DNA of 64,000 nt from Viola odorata (GCA_963691705.1 OY829542.1:43087105-43151104), one strand, 5' to 3'. Positions 32,346-45,932 are shown, counted from the stretch's first letter. The notes: generated from the letters alone by a model not told the origin. Numbers and translations are program-made.

Positions 32346-35300
32346 TTAAGCTCGTATCAGAGGATCCTCCAATCCCATCTTGTCGATGGTGAAGGGACGA
32401 AATCCTTCGTAGTAGGGTTTGAGCCTGTGGCCATTGACTTTGAATAGGACTCTTGTATCCATGCTCTGGATCTCGACAGCACCATGATCAAGAATAGTAG
32501 TGACTAGGTAGGGACCAGTCCATTTGGATTTCAACTTTCCTGCGAAGAGCCTCAAACGGGAGTTGTAGAGCAGAACTTTCTAGCCAATTTTGAAAAACTT
32601 TGGTTTCAGCATCTTGTCATGGTAGTCCTTGGTCTTACCCTTGTAAATCAGGGCATTCTCATAGGCATCGCTTCGGAGCTCCTCGAGCTCTTGAATTTGT
32701 AAGCGTCGTTGCAGTCCGGCCTGGCCTAGATCCATGTTAACCTTGCGAATTGCCCAAAAAGCTTTGTGTTCAATCTCGACGGGTAAGTGGCATGGCTTGC
32801 CATAGACAAGGCGATAAGGGGTCATCCCAATCGGGGTCTTGTAGGTAGTACGGTATGCCCAAAGAGCATCGTCTAGCTTCAGACTACAATCCTTTCGGGA
32901 CTGGTTGACCATTTTTTCCAAGATTGCTTTAATCTCCTGGTTAGACACCTTTGCCTGACCATTTGTCTGGGGGTGGTAAGCTGTAGAAACCCGATGGGTG
33001 ACTCCATACCTAGTCAATAGAGATGATACAACACGGTTACAGAAATGAGTGCCGCGGTCGCTAATGAGTGCTCTAGGGACTCCGAACCGGCTAAAGATAT
33101 TGGTGCGCAAGAACTCGACTACCATTTTGGAATCATCAGTCCTAGTGGCCTTGGCCTCAATCCATTTCGAGACATAGTCCACAGCAAGGAGGATATACGT
33201 GTTACCATGGGAGTTCGGGAACGGGCCCATGAAGTCGATGCCCCATAGATCAAAGATTTCGCAAGAGATAATGCTCGTCAAAGGCATCTGGTTCCGTGCA
33301 CCTATATTACCCGTGACCTGGCATCTAGGGCAGGACGCACAATACATGTAGCTATCCTTAAAGATTGATGGCCAATAGAATCCAGCCTCCAACACCTTGA
33401 GGGATGTCTTCTTTGCTGCAAAGTGGCCTCCTTCCGTTGAGGAATGACAGAATTTTAGGATCGAGGGCACTTCATCAAGTGTAACACACCGCCTAACAAT
33501 CTGGTCTGAACAATGCTTCCAAAGATATGGGTTATCCCATATGTAATACTTGGACTGGTTCTGAATGCGAGTTCGCTCTGAAGCTGAAGCATCTGCTGGA
33601 AAAGATCCAGTGGCACAAAATTTAGCTATATCTGAGAACCATGGATACTGAACAGCTTGGGCTAGACAAAGGTACTAATCCGGGAAGGTGTCTCGGATGG
33701 GTTCCTTGGAATTGTCGTCTTGGGCTGGAAGCCTGCTGAGATGGTCCGCCACAAGATTCTCGCATCCTTTCTTGTCCTTGATCAAAATATCAAATTCTTG
33801 GAGCAAGAGGATCCATCTTATGAGACGTGGCTTGGCATCAGCCTTGGTCAACAAGCACCGGAGAGCAGAATGATCAGAATACACTATAACATGGGCCCCA
33901 ATGAGATATTGGCGGAACTTATCAAGGGCATAGACAACTGCCAGGAGCTCTTTTTCGGTAGTGGTGTAATTCTGTTGGGATGGATCCAGAAGTTTAGACG
34001 CATAATAGATAACATAGGTTTCTTTGTCTTTCTTCTGACCCAAAACGGCGCCTGGTTACTTGCATCACACATAATTTCAAATTGAAGGGTCCAGTCGGGG
34101 GCTCGAATGATAGGAGCGGAAATGAGTTTGCTTTTCAGCAAATCAAACGCAGCCCTGCATTCTTCATCGAATAGAAACTCCATCTTTTTGCAATAGTCGG
34201 CACACGGGCCTGGTGATTTTTGAGAAGTCCTTAATGAAGCGTCGATAGAACCCAGCATGTCCGAGGAAGGAGCGAATATCCCGCACACTGGATGGGTATG
34301 GAAGGGATTCAATCACCTCGACTTTGGCCTTGTCAACTTCGATTCCCTTGCTGGATACAATGTGACCAAGGACGAGACCTCGATCGACCATGAAGTGGCA
34401 TTTTTCGAAGTTCAGGACTAGATTGGTCTCAACACATCAGCGCAAGACTTTTCTCAAATTGGAGATGCATTCGTGGAAAGAATTCCCATATACCGTGAAG
34501 TCATCCATAAAGACCTCGATACCGTCCTCGACGAATTCTGAGAAAATACTCATCATACAGTGCTGGAAAGTAGCGGGGGCGGTACAAAGACCAAAGGGCA
34601 TCCGGCGATAAGCGAAGGTCCCAAAAGGGCAGGTAAAGGTGGTCTTTTCCTGGTCCTCTAGAGCAACTGGGATCTGATGGAATCTAGAATAGTCGTCTAG
34701 ACAGCAGTAGTGTGTCTTGCCCGCGAGACGTTCCAACATCTGGTCGATGAATGGAAGCGAGAAATGATCCTTTCTTGTAGCGGCGTTGAGACGTCGATAG
34801 TTAATACACACCCTCCAGCTATTTTGGATTCGGATAGGGATGGATTCACCATCTTGGCCTAGAGTGATGGTAATGCCAGATTTCTTTGGCACGACCTGGA
34901 TAGGGCTGACCCAGGGGCTGTCGGATATGGGGTAGATGACACCAGCATCTAACAATTTCAGCACTTCTTTCTTCACTACCTCCATCATGGGAGGGTTCAA
35001 CCGACGTTGAGGCTGACGAACTGTTTTGCTGGTATCATCAAGATAGATTCGGTGGGTGCACAGGGCTGGAGACAGGCCCTTAATATCGGCAATAGTCCAG
35101 CAGATAGCTTGTTTGTATTCTTTCAATAGATCGATCAGTTCAGTTTCTTCCTTCTCACTTAATTTGTTCGAGACAATCACTGGAAGGGTCTTGTTGTCAC
35201 CAAGATAGGCATACTTCAGGTGTGAAGGTAGTTCTTTCAAGTCCAGGGCGGGATCTTGAATGACAGAAGAAGGAAGCTTGACATGCTCGGTATTATAGGG

Positions 35301-37858
35301 AGCGAGGGCTGGAGATGTCGAATGGTCAATAGGTAGAGCATCAAGGGATGCGACAACAGAATAGAGTTCTGGAGTGGTAACTTGCGCGATGGCAATCCCT
35401 TCGAGCGCTTCCGAAGTAATACTTTTTTCAAGGGCGAGTTGGAGGGGGTTGTCCATGGCTAGATCGGAAACATCCTCAACACAGGAGTCAACAATATCGA
35501 CGAAGTTAATGCTGGCAAAATCAGTAGGATGTCGCATAGCTTCAATCATATTAAATTTGATGATCTCACTATCAAATTCAAGAGTAATCGATGCATCATG
35601 GACATCAATCTTGGCATGCGCTGTGGTAAGAAATGGGCGTCCAAGGAGAACATCCGAAGGCTTGGTTGGTTCTCCTTCAGCCATGGCAATAACATAAAAA
35701 TCGGCAGGGTACAGAAAATCTCCTACTTGCACGAGGACATCTTCTAGAATACCCTCGGGGTAGACAATGGATTGGTCGGCCAACTGGATAACAAGGCGGG
35801 TTTCCTTCAATGGACCCAGGCCTAGACTATTATAAACTGTCAAAGGCATAACGTTTATGCCTGCGCCTAGATCGTACATAGCTTTTCCAAGTTCGGTCGA
35901 TCCAATCTTACACGGGATAACAAACGTACCCTGATCTTTACATTTCGGGGGCAATTTCTGTTGGATATGGGCAGTAGCATTTGCTCCCACACTTATCTTG
36001 TTAACCCCGGCCAAATGATATTTGTTGGTGCAAAGAGTTTTGAGGAACTTGGCATAACGGGGCACATTTTTGATTGCTTGAATCAAAGGGATATTGACAA
36101 GAACCTTACTGAACATATCAAATATCTCTCGGTCATCCTTCTCCTTTTTTGATTTGACCAACCGTTGGGGAAATGGAGGCTCAAAGATCTTGTGGATATA
36201 TTCTTGAGTGAATTCTGGGGGTTTCTTGTCATTCCTCGGAGAACCTCTAGGAGATCGGATTCTGTCAATCATGACATCTGGAATCGTCTCATTTTTTCTT
36301 GGCTTAATCCCGGGCTCGACTGTTTGTTCGGCGTCGAGATCTGGACTCACTTTGGATGGCAATTCACGCCCAATGCGGAGAGTGACAACGCAAGCCTCGT
36401 GCTTGGGGTTTGCTTCGGTCTGTCCAGGGAGCCTGCCTTTATTCTTTAATTCTTTCATTTCAGCTGCCATGGTACCCATCTGCTTTTGCAGTTCTGTGAT
36501 GATGTCTTTGTATTGATTGCAATCTTCGGGTGGTGGAGGTGAAGGAAAAGGTTGATTTGTTTGTGGTGAGGGTTGGTATTGCTGGTTAGGGTACAGTGGT
36601 CGAGGTTTAAAGTACTGCATGTTGAGAGGAGGGGGGTGGTTTCCATAAGGATGTTGCTGTTGATTAGGGTTTTGCTGTTGAGGGCTGGGTATCCACCCTG
36701 GGCTTGGTTATTTCCAGCCCTGGTTGTAATTCTGGCCAGGGGGTGCATTGTAATATCCAGCGGCATTCACTTGGATCACGTCCGGGATATGAGGACAAGC
36801 ATCCGTGGGGTGATCCGTGTAATTGCAAATTTGGCATGCCTTGACCTGGATCGCCTGTTGAGACGTCATGGTATGTAGCATGCCCTTGATAGAAGTCAAT
36901 TGCCCTTGCATAGCAGCTACCTGAGCACTCTGGTCGCTACTTGCCCCTCCCAATAGAATGGCATTTTTGGCCATGAGCTCAATTATGGCCGTGGCGACAG
37001 CTGGAGTGAGAGCACTAAGGGATCCATTAGCGGCTGCATGCAACAAGGCTTTATCATGGGGTCTCAGTCCCTGGGCGAAGTACTGAATAAGACCGTGCTA
37101 GGTCAGGTTATGAGAGGGACACAAGGCTTGCATGCGTTTGAAGCGTTCATAGTACTGGTCAAGGGTCTCGTCTTCTTTCTGAAGAATAGATACAAGTTGT
37201 TTGACTATCACCATTGCCCTGGATGCGGGGTAGTACTTATCCGTGAAAGCTTTTGTCATCTCAGCCCATGAGTGAATCTAACGTGGAGGGAGATCATAAA
37301 ACCAGTCGAGGGCTGAATCTTTGAGTGACCACATAAAAGCTCGGAGCTTGGCTTGCTCGATATGACGTTCATAGGTTTCATTACCTCGCAAATAGAATGG
37401 AGCTGTTGAAGATGGCGATGAGGATTTTCCTTGGTAGCACCTCAGAAAATGGGGAGATGGTGCATGACAGCGAACTTGAGTGTCCAGTCGTGAGGTACCT
37501 CAGGCCAATCGATGCAGCTGCTGGGCGCTTCTGGGGCGGCATTAAGATCATCGATGGTCTAAGAAATAGGAGGAACTACGTCCTCATTTCCTCCAGGCGG
37601 AGGTGGTGGTGGATCTTCCATTTCAGGCGTCGAGAGCTGGGTAGACTCAAAACTGTCGAGGGCTCGATGTAAAGATGCGATTTCTTCCTGAAATAGGCTT
37701 TGAAGAGTATCAAGATCTGAAAGGTCTCTGTCGAGAAGAGGGAGAGGAGCTCTACTCCGGAGAAGAGATAATCCTCTGGCTTGCCTTCGGAGTTCTCTTT
37801 CTGTCCTAGTGAGCTCTGGATCGTAAGGCAATAGATCTAAAGTAGATCTCCTGGTCAT
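32346..37858 (-). pseudogene. Athila A gag-pol, degenerate
   Basis: The ATG at 37858 (MTRRSTLDLLPYDPELT) matches the Athila B start. The gag carries the zinc knuckle CQICNYTDHPTDAC. The longest intact part, 34437-36620, has protease (YDLGAGINVMPL), the RT with WRVCINYRRLN and FMDD. RNase H ([16 protein letters not shown]) is at about 34043-33675. Integrase (H2C2 with CASCPRC, then [32 protein letters not shown]) is at 33470-32580. Damage: a frameshift in gag between 37559 and 37046, two compensating shifts near 34195 and 34045, and stops near 37559 (TAG), 36708 (TAA), 34437 (TGA), 33675 (TAG) and 32578 (TAG). No activity expected from this copy. Confidence 0.88.
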
Positions 37859-37890
37859 ACAAGGAAAAACAAAATATTAGAATCCGTCAA

Positions 37891-37908
37891 TCCCCGGTAA
37901 CGGCGCCA
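37891..37908 (-). promoter_or_regulatory. Primer-binding site of Athila A
   Basis: On the minus strand the 18 bases TGGCGCCGTTACCGGGGA start six bases inside the 5' LTR end. Athila B has the same site with one base difference, and it is the usual Athila-type PBS. Confidence 0.85.
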
Positions 37909-37913
37909 AAATT

Positions 37914-38126
37914 TGATCGTCACTCAAAAGTAATATTTTATGCTAGCAAAATGCACAATAAAAGTGTATAGGGCAAATCAGAGTCGAACCACAAGGATTA
38001 ATGGTAATATTCTGTTCATAGTGTATGTCCAGGTCTAAACAGTAACAAGTAACACTGGGGGGGGGGGGGGGGGGGGGGGGGTTGGGCTGGCTAATGAAAT
38101 TAACTAGCGAGATTTGGATACTAAAG
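37914..38126 (-). repeat. 5' LTR of Athila A, first part (split by Athila B)
   Basis: Matches the start of the 26304-27838 LTR, including the G run, here 25 G (38057-38081) against 14. It ends with the TSD copy TAAAG at 38122-38126; the rest resumes at 47692. Confidence 0.9.
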
Positions 38127-39721
38127 TGATAGCACGTTTCATGGCCTCGGTTTTACCCGCTTTTCTAGCCCTTTCGGGGGCTTGATGTTGTTATTTGACC
38201 CTAATTCCAATCTTATTTGCAGATCAGCATCAAAAGAGGGAAAAGATTGAAAAGAGACGATTTTAGAGCAATTCTGAGGAACTCCAGTTTCCAGGCCTAG
38301 AAGAAAGAACGTCGTCAAGACCTCGACGCGAACCAGACCAGTGCGCTGTCTCAAGGCCTCGACAGTTCTGAACCTTCTTCCAAAGAAAAGCATCTTCAAA
38401 GATCCGCACGGAATCCCAGGCACTTCCAGAAGGCATCAGGCGTGTCAGGAATCCCAGAATATTCCTTTTGCAAGGACATGTGCTGTCACGCCCTCATTGC
38501 CCTTAGCTGTTTTTGTCTCCTAGCTAATTTTAGGCTATATAAGCATAATTTTAGGGTTTTTGTAAGGACGACTGTCCAAGGATAATTTCTTACATTAATT
38601 TCAGCACTTATTTTCTGGGGATCTTCTCCTCTTATCATCAAGAACAACCTTTGTCGCAACTTTCCTCTTCGATTATTAATTAATCTACCAGTTTCCTCTA
38701 CTCCCTTTTTACTTTCTTTGTTATTGCATGATTCTATATACCTACTATTTACATTATAGTATGAGTAGCTAAATACCCCCTTCTTAGTGAAGGGTGTTTC
38801 AAGGATTGTAGGGTTTGGCTAAGAGGTCTAATGCATGCTTAATATATTCTCCCGTTGCACATAATTGTTTACCGATTTAATTCCATGCTTGTCCAGGAAT
38901 GTTAAGAGCTTGATCATCTTTTAGTATTTCTGCATGAGTAACGTCATATTCCAGGGTTATACCTGACGCGAAGCCCTGGAGTTTTAGCAGACACCTAGGG
39001 GAGGCAGCGCGAGAGGCCTCACCTAGGGGTAAACAATTATCTAGGGTATGCGATACGGGTCTGACAAGCCGAGCTGTCGCGCCCTAGATCTGTCTTACCT
39101 CCCCTTCATGGGCGTTCTGAATTTAGCCTCCCTACTTCATACCCATGACAGGTCGAAGTGCCAAGGCTGCCTTTTGATGACAAGAGAGGCAGCTGGGAGG
39201 ATGGCTGAACGTCAAGGTCACCTCATATGTGGAAACGGGGGGTGACTTTTATCTAAGAAGGTAAGCAGGGGATGCGGTGTGGAAACGCGGTCCCTATAGC
39301 AGATCTGTACTTGAGTCTAGAATACCGTTGCACCGATGACTAGCCGACCTAAAATACAACCCAAGGGAACACCTTTCGCTAAGATCTCGTCCTAGTTGAT
39401 TAACATCTTTTTCCTTACTTTTCCTGCATTTGATCTATTTACATCTCTTGCCCTGGATTACATTTTACTTTCGTGCCCTTGATAATTACTTTACAATTCT
39501 GTTTTGTTAGCTCCCATACTCTGCGTTGATTAATTTATTAATCAACATAAACCCCCCTAGTACTGTTACTTTGGTTAGATCTGTTGCGTATTGCCTTGTC
39601 ATACATATTCACTAGCAATTCATTCCTTCAATCTCTGCGGTTCGACCCTGTCTTGCTCTGTACACATTAATTTGTGCATTTAGGCATCAGGATAAATTTA
39701 AGTATATTTGAGTGACGATCA
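38127..39721 (+). repeat. 5' LTR of Athila B
   Basis: Runs TGATAGCACG...GTGACGATCA. A TATA box-like TATATAA is at 38536-38542, followed by the probable transcription start. The terminal 'TTGAGTGACGATCA' is shared with Athila A. Confidence 0.9.
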
Positions 39722-39726
39722 AATTT

Positions 39727-39744
39727 TGGCGCCGTTGCCGGGGA
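39727..39744 (+). promoter_or_regulatory. Primer-binding site of Athila B
   Basis: TGGCGCCGTTGCCGGGGA, six bases after the LTR end, is the canonical Athila-type PBS. Confidence 0.88.
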
Positions 39745-39779
39745 TTGAGCGGTACTGATTTTGTTTTTGTTTTTCTTGT

Positions 39780-42700
39780 ATGACCAGGAGATCTGCCCCC
39801 GATATACTCCCTCTAGACCTCGAGTTGACCAGAACAGAAAGAGGACTTCGTAGGCAAGCTCAAGGAACATCTGCTCATCGTAGAGTAATCCCACATCCTG
39901 CCCTCGACGGATCCCCTTCTAATCTGGCTGACCAGGAACACTAGCTTTACGTAGACCTGACCTTTGTCCATCGTAACCCCAAAAACCCCATTCCAGACCA
40001 TTTTAATTTTCCAGCAATGGATGACCTAGCCAACAATGATAACCGTAACAACCGTGAGAACCGCGAAGATCAAACACCACCCCCAGATCAACAAACCATC
40101 GACAATTTCCATGCAACCCCCGATATGGCAAGTAGCTGCATTGACTGGCCCAACGTCCCTAATGATTGGACTCTGAAGTCAGCCGTACTTCATCATTTGC
40201 CTACTTTTCGAGGGGTAGCCAAGGAAAATGCTCTTCGCCATCTTCAACAGCTCCACTCTATTTGCGAGGCCATGAAACCCGCCAACGTTAGTATTGAGTA
40301 GGCCAAGCTTCGCGCATTCCAGTGGTCTCTCAAAGATGATGCCCTAGACTGGTATTACGACCTTCCCACAAGATCTATTCGTTCTTGGGCAGACATGTCA
40401 AAATTCTTCATTGAGAAGTACTACCCGACTTCTATCTCCAACACCACGCGCAAGCAACTCGTCTCCATTGTTCATAAGAAAGAAGAGACTCTAGCCCAGT
40501 ACTATGAGAGATTCCAGAAGATGCAATCTAGCTGTCCAGCCCACAATCTTACCGAGCACGCTCTTGTTCAATATTTTTGTGAAGGCCTCAAAGCTCATGA
40601 TAAAGCGTTACTTAACGCAGCTGCCAATGGATCCCTGACTGCTCTAACTCCAAGAGCCGCTCGAGCAACAATAGAGCTCATGGCCAAGAATGCCTTTGAC
40701 GACCTTGCCAGCAATCCAGGCCAGGATGTCCAAGTAGCTACCCTTCAGAACCAGATATCCTCTCTCACAGGAATGTTCCAAAACTTCATAACCGGGCAAC
40801 CCGCACCTGCCAAGGCCTGCCAGATATGCAATTTCGTGGATCACCCCACTGATGCATGTCCCCATATTCCAGAGGAAATACAAGTGAATGCTGCCGGCCA
40901 ATTTATTCCAGTTTCTTATGATCAGACTTACAACCAAGGCTGGAAACAACCAAACCAAGGATGGGTCCCAAACACTCAGCTTTCAGGGCCTAGCCATCAA
41001 CCACACCATAACCCCTATGGAAACCCCCCTCTAAATATGCCAAATTTCAGACCTCGACCCACATTTCATCAGAACCAGTATCAACGCCAACCTCCTCAGG
41101 ATCAGACCTTTGTCCATCCTCCAGACCTAACTTTTATCCAGCCCCCGACTGCTGAAATGCCTAAGAATCCCGAGCAGCAGAAAGAAATAGATGAACTTAA
41201 GAAGCAAATGAGTGCCCTGACTACCAAATTGCAAGAGTTAACAAATCATGGCAGACTGCCACCCCAGACCGAAACAAATCCCAAGCACAATGTCTGTGCA
41301 TCAACTTTGCGTAGTGGAACAACTTTGAACCCACCAGAGCTTCCAGCCCAAGATATTGAAAATTCTCCAGAGGCCGAAATCTGGCCTAAACCTAGAACAA
41401 AGCTCCCCAAAGTCCCTAGATTCGTGGAAGTCAAAGAAGACAGAATCCGCTCCCCTAGAGGTTCACCACGGAATGACCCCAACCCACCGGAATTTAATCA
41501 AGAGTACATTCATAAAATTCTCGAACCCCAGTTCCCTCACAGATTGGTCAAGGCCAAGAAAGATAAGGAGGATTGCGATATCTTTGAAATGTTCAGTAAA
41601 GTGGTTGTAAATATCCCTCTTCTCCAGGCCGTGAAGAATGTCCCTCGCTATGCCAAATTCCTGAAGCAATTATGCACGAACAAAAAAAAGTTCGCCGAAG
41701 TTAACAAGATCAGCGTAGGGGCCAACGCGTCTGCTCATATCCAGCGTCGAATCCCTCCGAAATGCAAAGACCAAGGCATGTTCATTATCCCTTGTCGAAT
41801 CAAAACAGTCGATATTGGCAAGGCCATGTGTGACCTAGGAGTAGGAATCAATGTCATGCCCTTGATAATTTACCACAGTCTAGGCCTCGAGCCTCTCGTG
41901 CCCACAGACCTCGCCATCCAGCTTGCTGACCGCTCTATCATCTACCCCGAGGGGATAATCAAGGATGTCTTGGTCCAAGTGGGAGAATTCTTGTTCCTGC
42001 GAATTTTTATGTGATTGTAATGGAGAACGAAGACTCCACCAAATCCACAGACGTCCTTCTAGGCCACCCATTTCTGGCCACAGCCCGAGCAAAGATTGAT
42101 GTTCATGATGCCACCATCTCCCTCGAATTTGATGGAGAGATCATCAAATTCAATATGCTAGAAGCCATGCGATACCCCTCTGAATTTTCTAGTGTGAATT
42201 ATGTTGATATTGTTGACCCCCTTATAGGGGAGATTGATGACATATATTCTACTGACCCCTTGCAATTTGCCCTTGACAGGAGTCTGACGCCAGCTCTTCT
42301 AGATGTCGTGGCCTCGACGCTTCTTATTCCATTTGAATTACACTCTGTCATCGCTACCCTAGAAGAATGCGTTGTTGCTCAGTATGAGTCTCCGAATCAG
42401 TCTCCCGAATATCCAGGCCATGCTAAGTTATTTCCCTCTATTGATCAGGCTCCAGCCCTAGATCTGAAGCCACTGCCTACCCATTTGAAATATGCTTATC
42501 TAGGCCCCGATAACTCTCTACCTGTCATTATCTCCAACAAGCTCGAAGACCTCGAGGAGTCCAAGTTAGTTTCCTTGCTAAGGAACTTTAGACAAGCCAT
42601 AGGATGGACCATTGCAGACATTAAGGGCTTGTCTCAAGCTTTGTGCACTCATCACATCCACCTAGAAGACGTGAGCAAGACCATTCGCCAGCCCCAGCGG

Positions 42701-45361
42701 TGACTTAATCCGCCTATGATGGAAGTGGTAAAGAAAGAGATTCTCAAGTTGCTAGATGCGGGAGTTATCTGCCCCATCTCAGATAGCCCTTGGGTCAGCC
42801 ATATCCAGGTCGTGCCCAAGAAAACAGGCATAACCATCACCATCGGTCAAGATGGCAAATCCATTCCTACCCGGATCCAGAATGGGTGGAGAGTGTGTAT
42901 TGACTACCGCCGATTGAACTCCGCTACCAGAAAAGATCATTTTCCCCTGCCCTTCATCGATCAGATGCTAGAACGCCTCGCCGGTAAAACCCACTATTGC
43001 TGTCTAGACGGTTACTCCGGATTCCATCACATCCTAGTTGCTCCTAAAGACCAGGAAAAGACCACCTTTACCTGCCCTTTCGGGACCTTCGCGTATAGGC
43101 GCATGCCTTTCGGTCTGTGTAACGCCCCTGCCACTTTCCAACGTTGTATGGTCAGTATTTTCTCTGAACTAGTTGAGGATGGAATCGAGGTCTTCATGGA
43201 CGATTTCACCGTCTATGGGAATTCTTTTGAGGAATGCATGAACAATCTGAAGAGCTGCCTAGAGCGCTGCATAGAGACGAATCTTGTCCTGAATTTTGAA
43301 AAATGTCACTTCATGGTAGATCGAGCCCTAGTGCTTGGTCATGTTATCTCGGCCAAGGGAATCGAGGTTGACAAAGCCAAGATAGAAGTAATAAAATCCT
43401 TGCCCTACCCCTCCTGTGTCCGCGATGTGCGATCTTTTCTAGGCCACGCTGGTTTCTATCGACGGTTCATTAAGGATTTTTCCAAGATTGCTCAACCAAT
43501 GTGTCACTTGCTCCAGAAGGACGTGTCCTTTGATTTCAGCGAGGCCTGCAAAATCGCTTTTGAACTTCTCAAGAACAAACTTATCTCGGCCCCGATTATT
43601 CGTGCCCCCGACTGGACACTACCTTTCGAGGTCATGTGTGATGCCAGTAATTAGGCCCTTGGCGCCGTTTTGGGTCAGAAGAAAGATAAAGAGACCCATG
43701 TCATCTATTATGCTTCCAAGCTACTAGACCCGTTCCAGCAGAACTACACTACCACAGAGAAAGAACTCATGGTCGTAGTCTATGCCCTAGACAAGTTCAG
43801 GCAATATCTGCTAGGCACTAATGTCCTCGTCTACTCAGACCATTCTGCCCTTCGGTGTTTGTTGACCAAAGCCGATGCCAAACCTCAGCTTATTCGTTGG
43901 ATCCTGCTCCTACAAGAATTTGATATCGCTATCAAAGATAAGGCCGGAAAAGAAAACCTTGTGGCAGATCATTTGAGTAGACTTCCAGCCCAAGAAGATA
44001 ATTCGCTTGAGCCAATCCAAGATACTTTTCCAGACGAGCAATTATGTCTAGTCCAAGCTGTTTATTCCCCATGGTTTTCCGATATTGCAAACTTTTGTGC
44101 TACAGGCACTTACCCAGCTGATACCGCTCCCTCTGAATGCAATAGAATCAGAAGACAAGCAAAATACTACATTTGGGACAGCCCCTACCTATGGAAACAC
44201 TGTTCAGATCAAATAATTCGTAGATGTGTAACCATGGACGAGGTGCCCTCGATCCTTAAATTCTGCCATTCAGAGGGAGGCCATTTCGCGGCCAAGAAAA
44301 CTGCCCTAAAGGTCCTGGAAGCTGGTCTGTACTGGCCCACTATTTTCAAGGATAGTTACATGTTTTGCGCTTCGTGCCCCCGATGTCAGGCCACTGGAAA
44401 TATCGGGGCCAGGAATCAGATGCCCTTGACAAACATTATTGCTTGCGAGATCTTTGACATCTGGGGTATAGATTTTATGGGCCCTTTTCCCAATTCCTTT
44501 GGCAACATCTACATCCTTCTGGCCGTCGATTATGTCTCTAAATGGGTCGAGGCCAAGGCTACTCGAACGGACGATTCCAAAGTGGTCGTGAATTTCCTCC
44601 GCACCAATATCTTCAATCGGTTCGGTACACCTAGAGCGCTGATCAGCGATAGGGGTACCCACTTCTGCAACCGTGTTGTGACCTCTCTTTTGACAAAGTA
44701 TGGAGTCCACCATAGAACATCCACTTCTTATCACCCTCAGACTAATGGCCAAGCCGATGTCTCGAACCGTGAGATCAAATCCATCCTTGAGAAGACCGTT
44801 AACTAGTCCAGGAAGGATTGGAGTCTGAAATTAGATGATACTCTCTGGGCCTATCGTACAGCTTTCAAGACTCCAATCGGAATGACCCCCTACAGACTTG
44901 TCTATGGCAAGTCGTGCCATCTTCCAGTGGAGATAGAGCACAAGGCTTTTTGGGCCATCAGGAAAGCGAATACAGATCTAGGCCTCGCTAATCAACACAG
45001 GCGTTTGCAAATCCAAGAGCTAGAGGAATTGAGGGACGATGCCTATGAGAATGTCATGCTCTATAAGGGCAAGACAAAAGCTTACCATGACCGACACTTT
45101 CGTCCCAAAACATTCTCAGTCGGACAGCAAGTTTTATTGTACAATTCACGCCTACGACTCTTTGCCGGAAAGCTGAAATCTAAATGGTCAGGACCCTTCG
45201 TGGTCACGACAGTCTACAACCATGGTGCAGTTGAAATTCAAAACCCAGTCACAGGAATCATTTTCAAAGTCAGTGGTCAGAGACTGAACCCCTTTTATGA
45301 AGGTTTCCAGCCCTCGATAGTTGAGGAGGCCATGGTGGATGTTCCACCTCTCCAGGCCTAG
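39780..45361 (+). pseudogene. Athila B gag-pol, five stops and one frameshift
   Basis: The ATG at 39780 opens gag. A retrotransposon gag domain (FQWSLKDDALDWYYDLP... YYPTS... YYERF) spans about 40310-40600. The zinc knuckle CQICNFVDHPTDAC is at about 40820 and the protease DLGVGINVMPL at about 41830. RT follows with WRVCIDYRRLNSATRKDHF, MPFGLCNAPATFQR and FMDD (about 42880-43220). RNase H has [15 protein letters not shown] and [11 protein letters not shown]. Integrase has [25 protein letters not shown] and [14 protein letters not shown]. Stops: TAG 39942, TAG 40299, TGA 42701, TAG 43652, TAG 44804. A likely one-base loss near 41995 shifts the frame. Compared with the intact residues of Athila A or the family, each stop fits a C-to-T change at CAG or CGA. 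Confidence 0.9.
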
Positions 45362-45932
45362 AGTATTAACGCACGTCAGGGTCCCGACGAGTAAACGGAC
45401 CACACTGGAGGCATTCGACATGCCGTCTGCATCCTTTCTCTCTCCCTTTATCTTCTCTGCATCTTTTTGAATTCTCTGATTTTTATTTAATTTAATTTTA
45501 TTTCCAGGTTTTGTTGATTGTATATATCCCTGACATTTCCTTTTCCCATATGATTTTATTCCTTTTATTTAGCATTAACTCACCTTTATTCTCTCTTTTT
45601 GTCCGTATCTTATAGTATCCCAACTGCTTTTTTGAAATTTAAAAGTTGTCTCCTTTTTAGGAAGTTGAGATACGCGTGGGTCGTCGTGCTCCACGCCTAG
45701 AGCGCCACTTGGCCTGACAAGCGCAGAAAAAGCAGGCCTCATCAATGAAAAAGCTGAGCCATTTAATGCCAGCTGTGACTACTACTCTCTCTCCCACGCT
45801 CCCACTTCATTTTCACTCATATCACTTTCAAACATATCACTTTCACCTCTCTCCCTCACCAAACCACGCAACCCTATCCTCTCTCCACTCCCATCTCCAT
45901 CTCTATTACTGTCATCTCTTCCCCCACCATCA
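45362..45932 (+). other. Athila B spacer between pol and the extra ORF
   Basis: T-rich then C-rich sequence with no supported gene. It corresponds in position to the pol-ORF2 spacer of Athila A but is shorter. Confidence 0.5.

Noticed and set aside
39048..39245. 65-codon frame with a protein-like start
   Set aside because: Inside the Athila B LTR and present identically at 47013-47210 in the other LTR.
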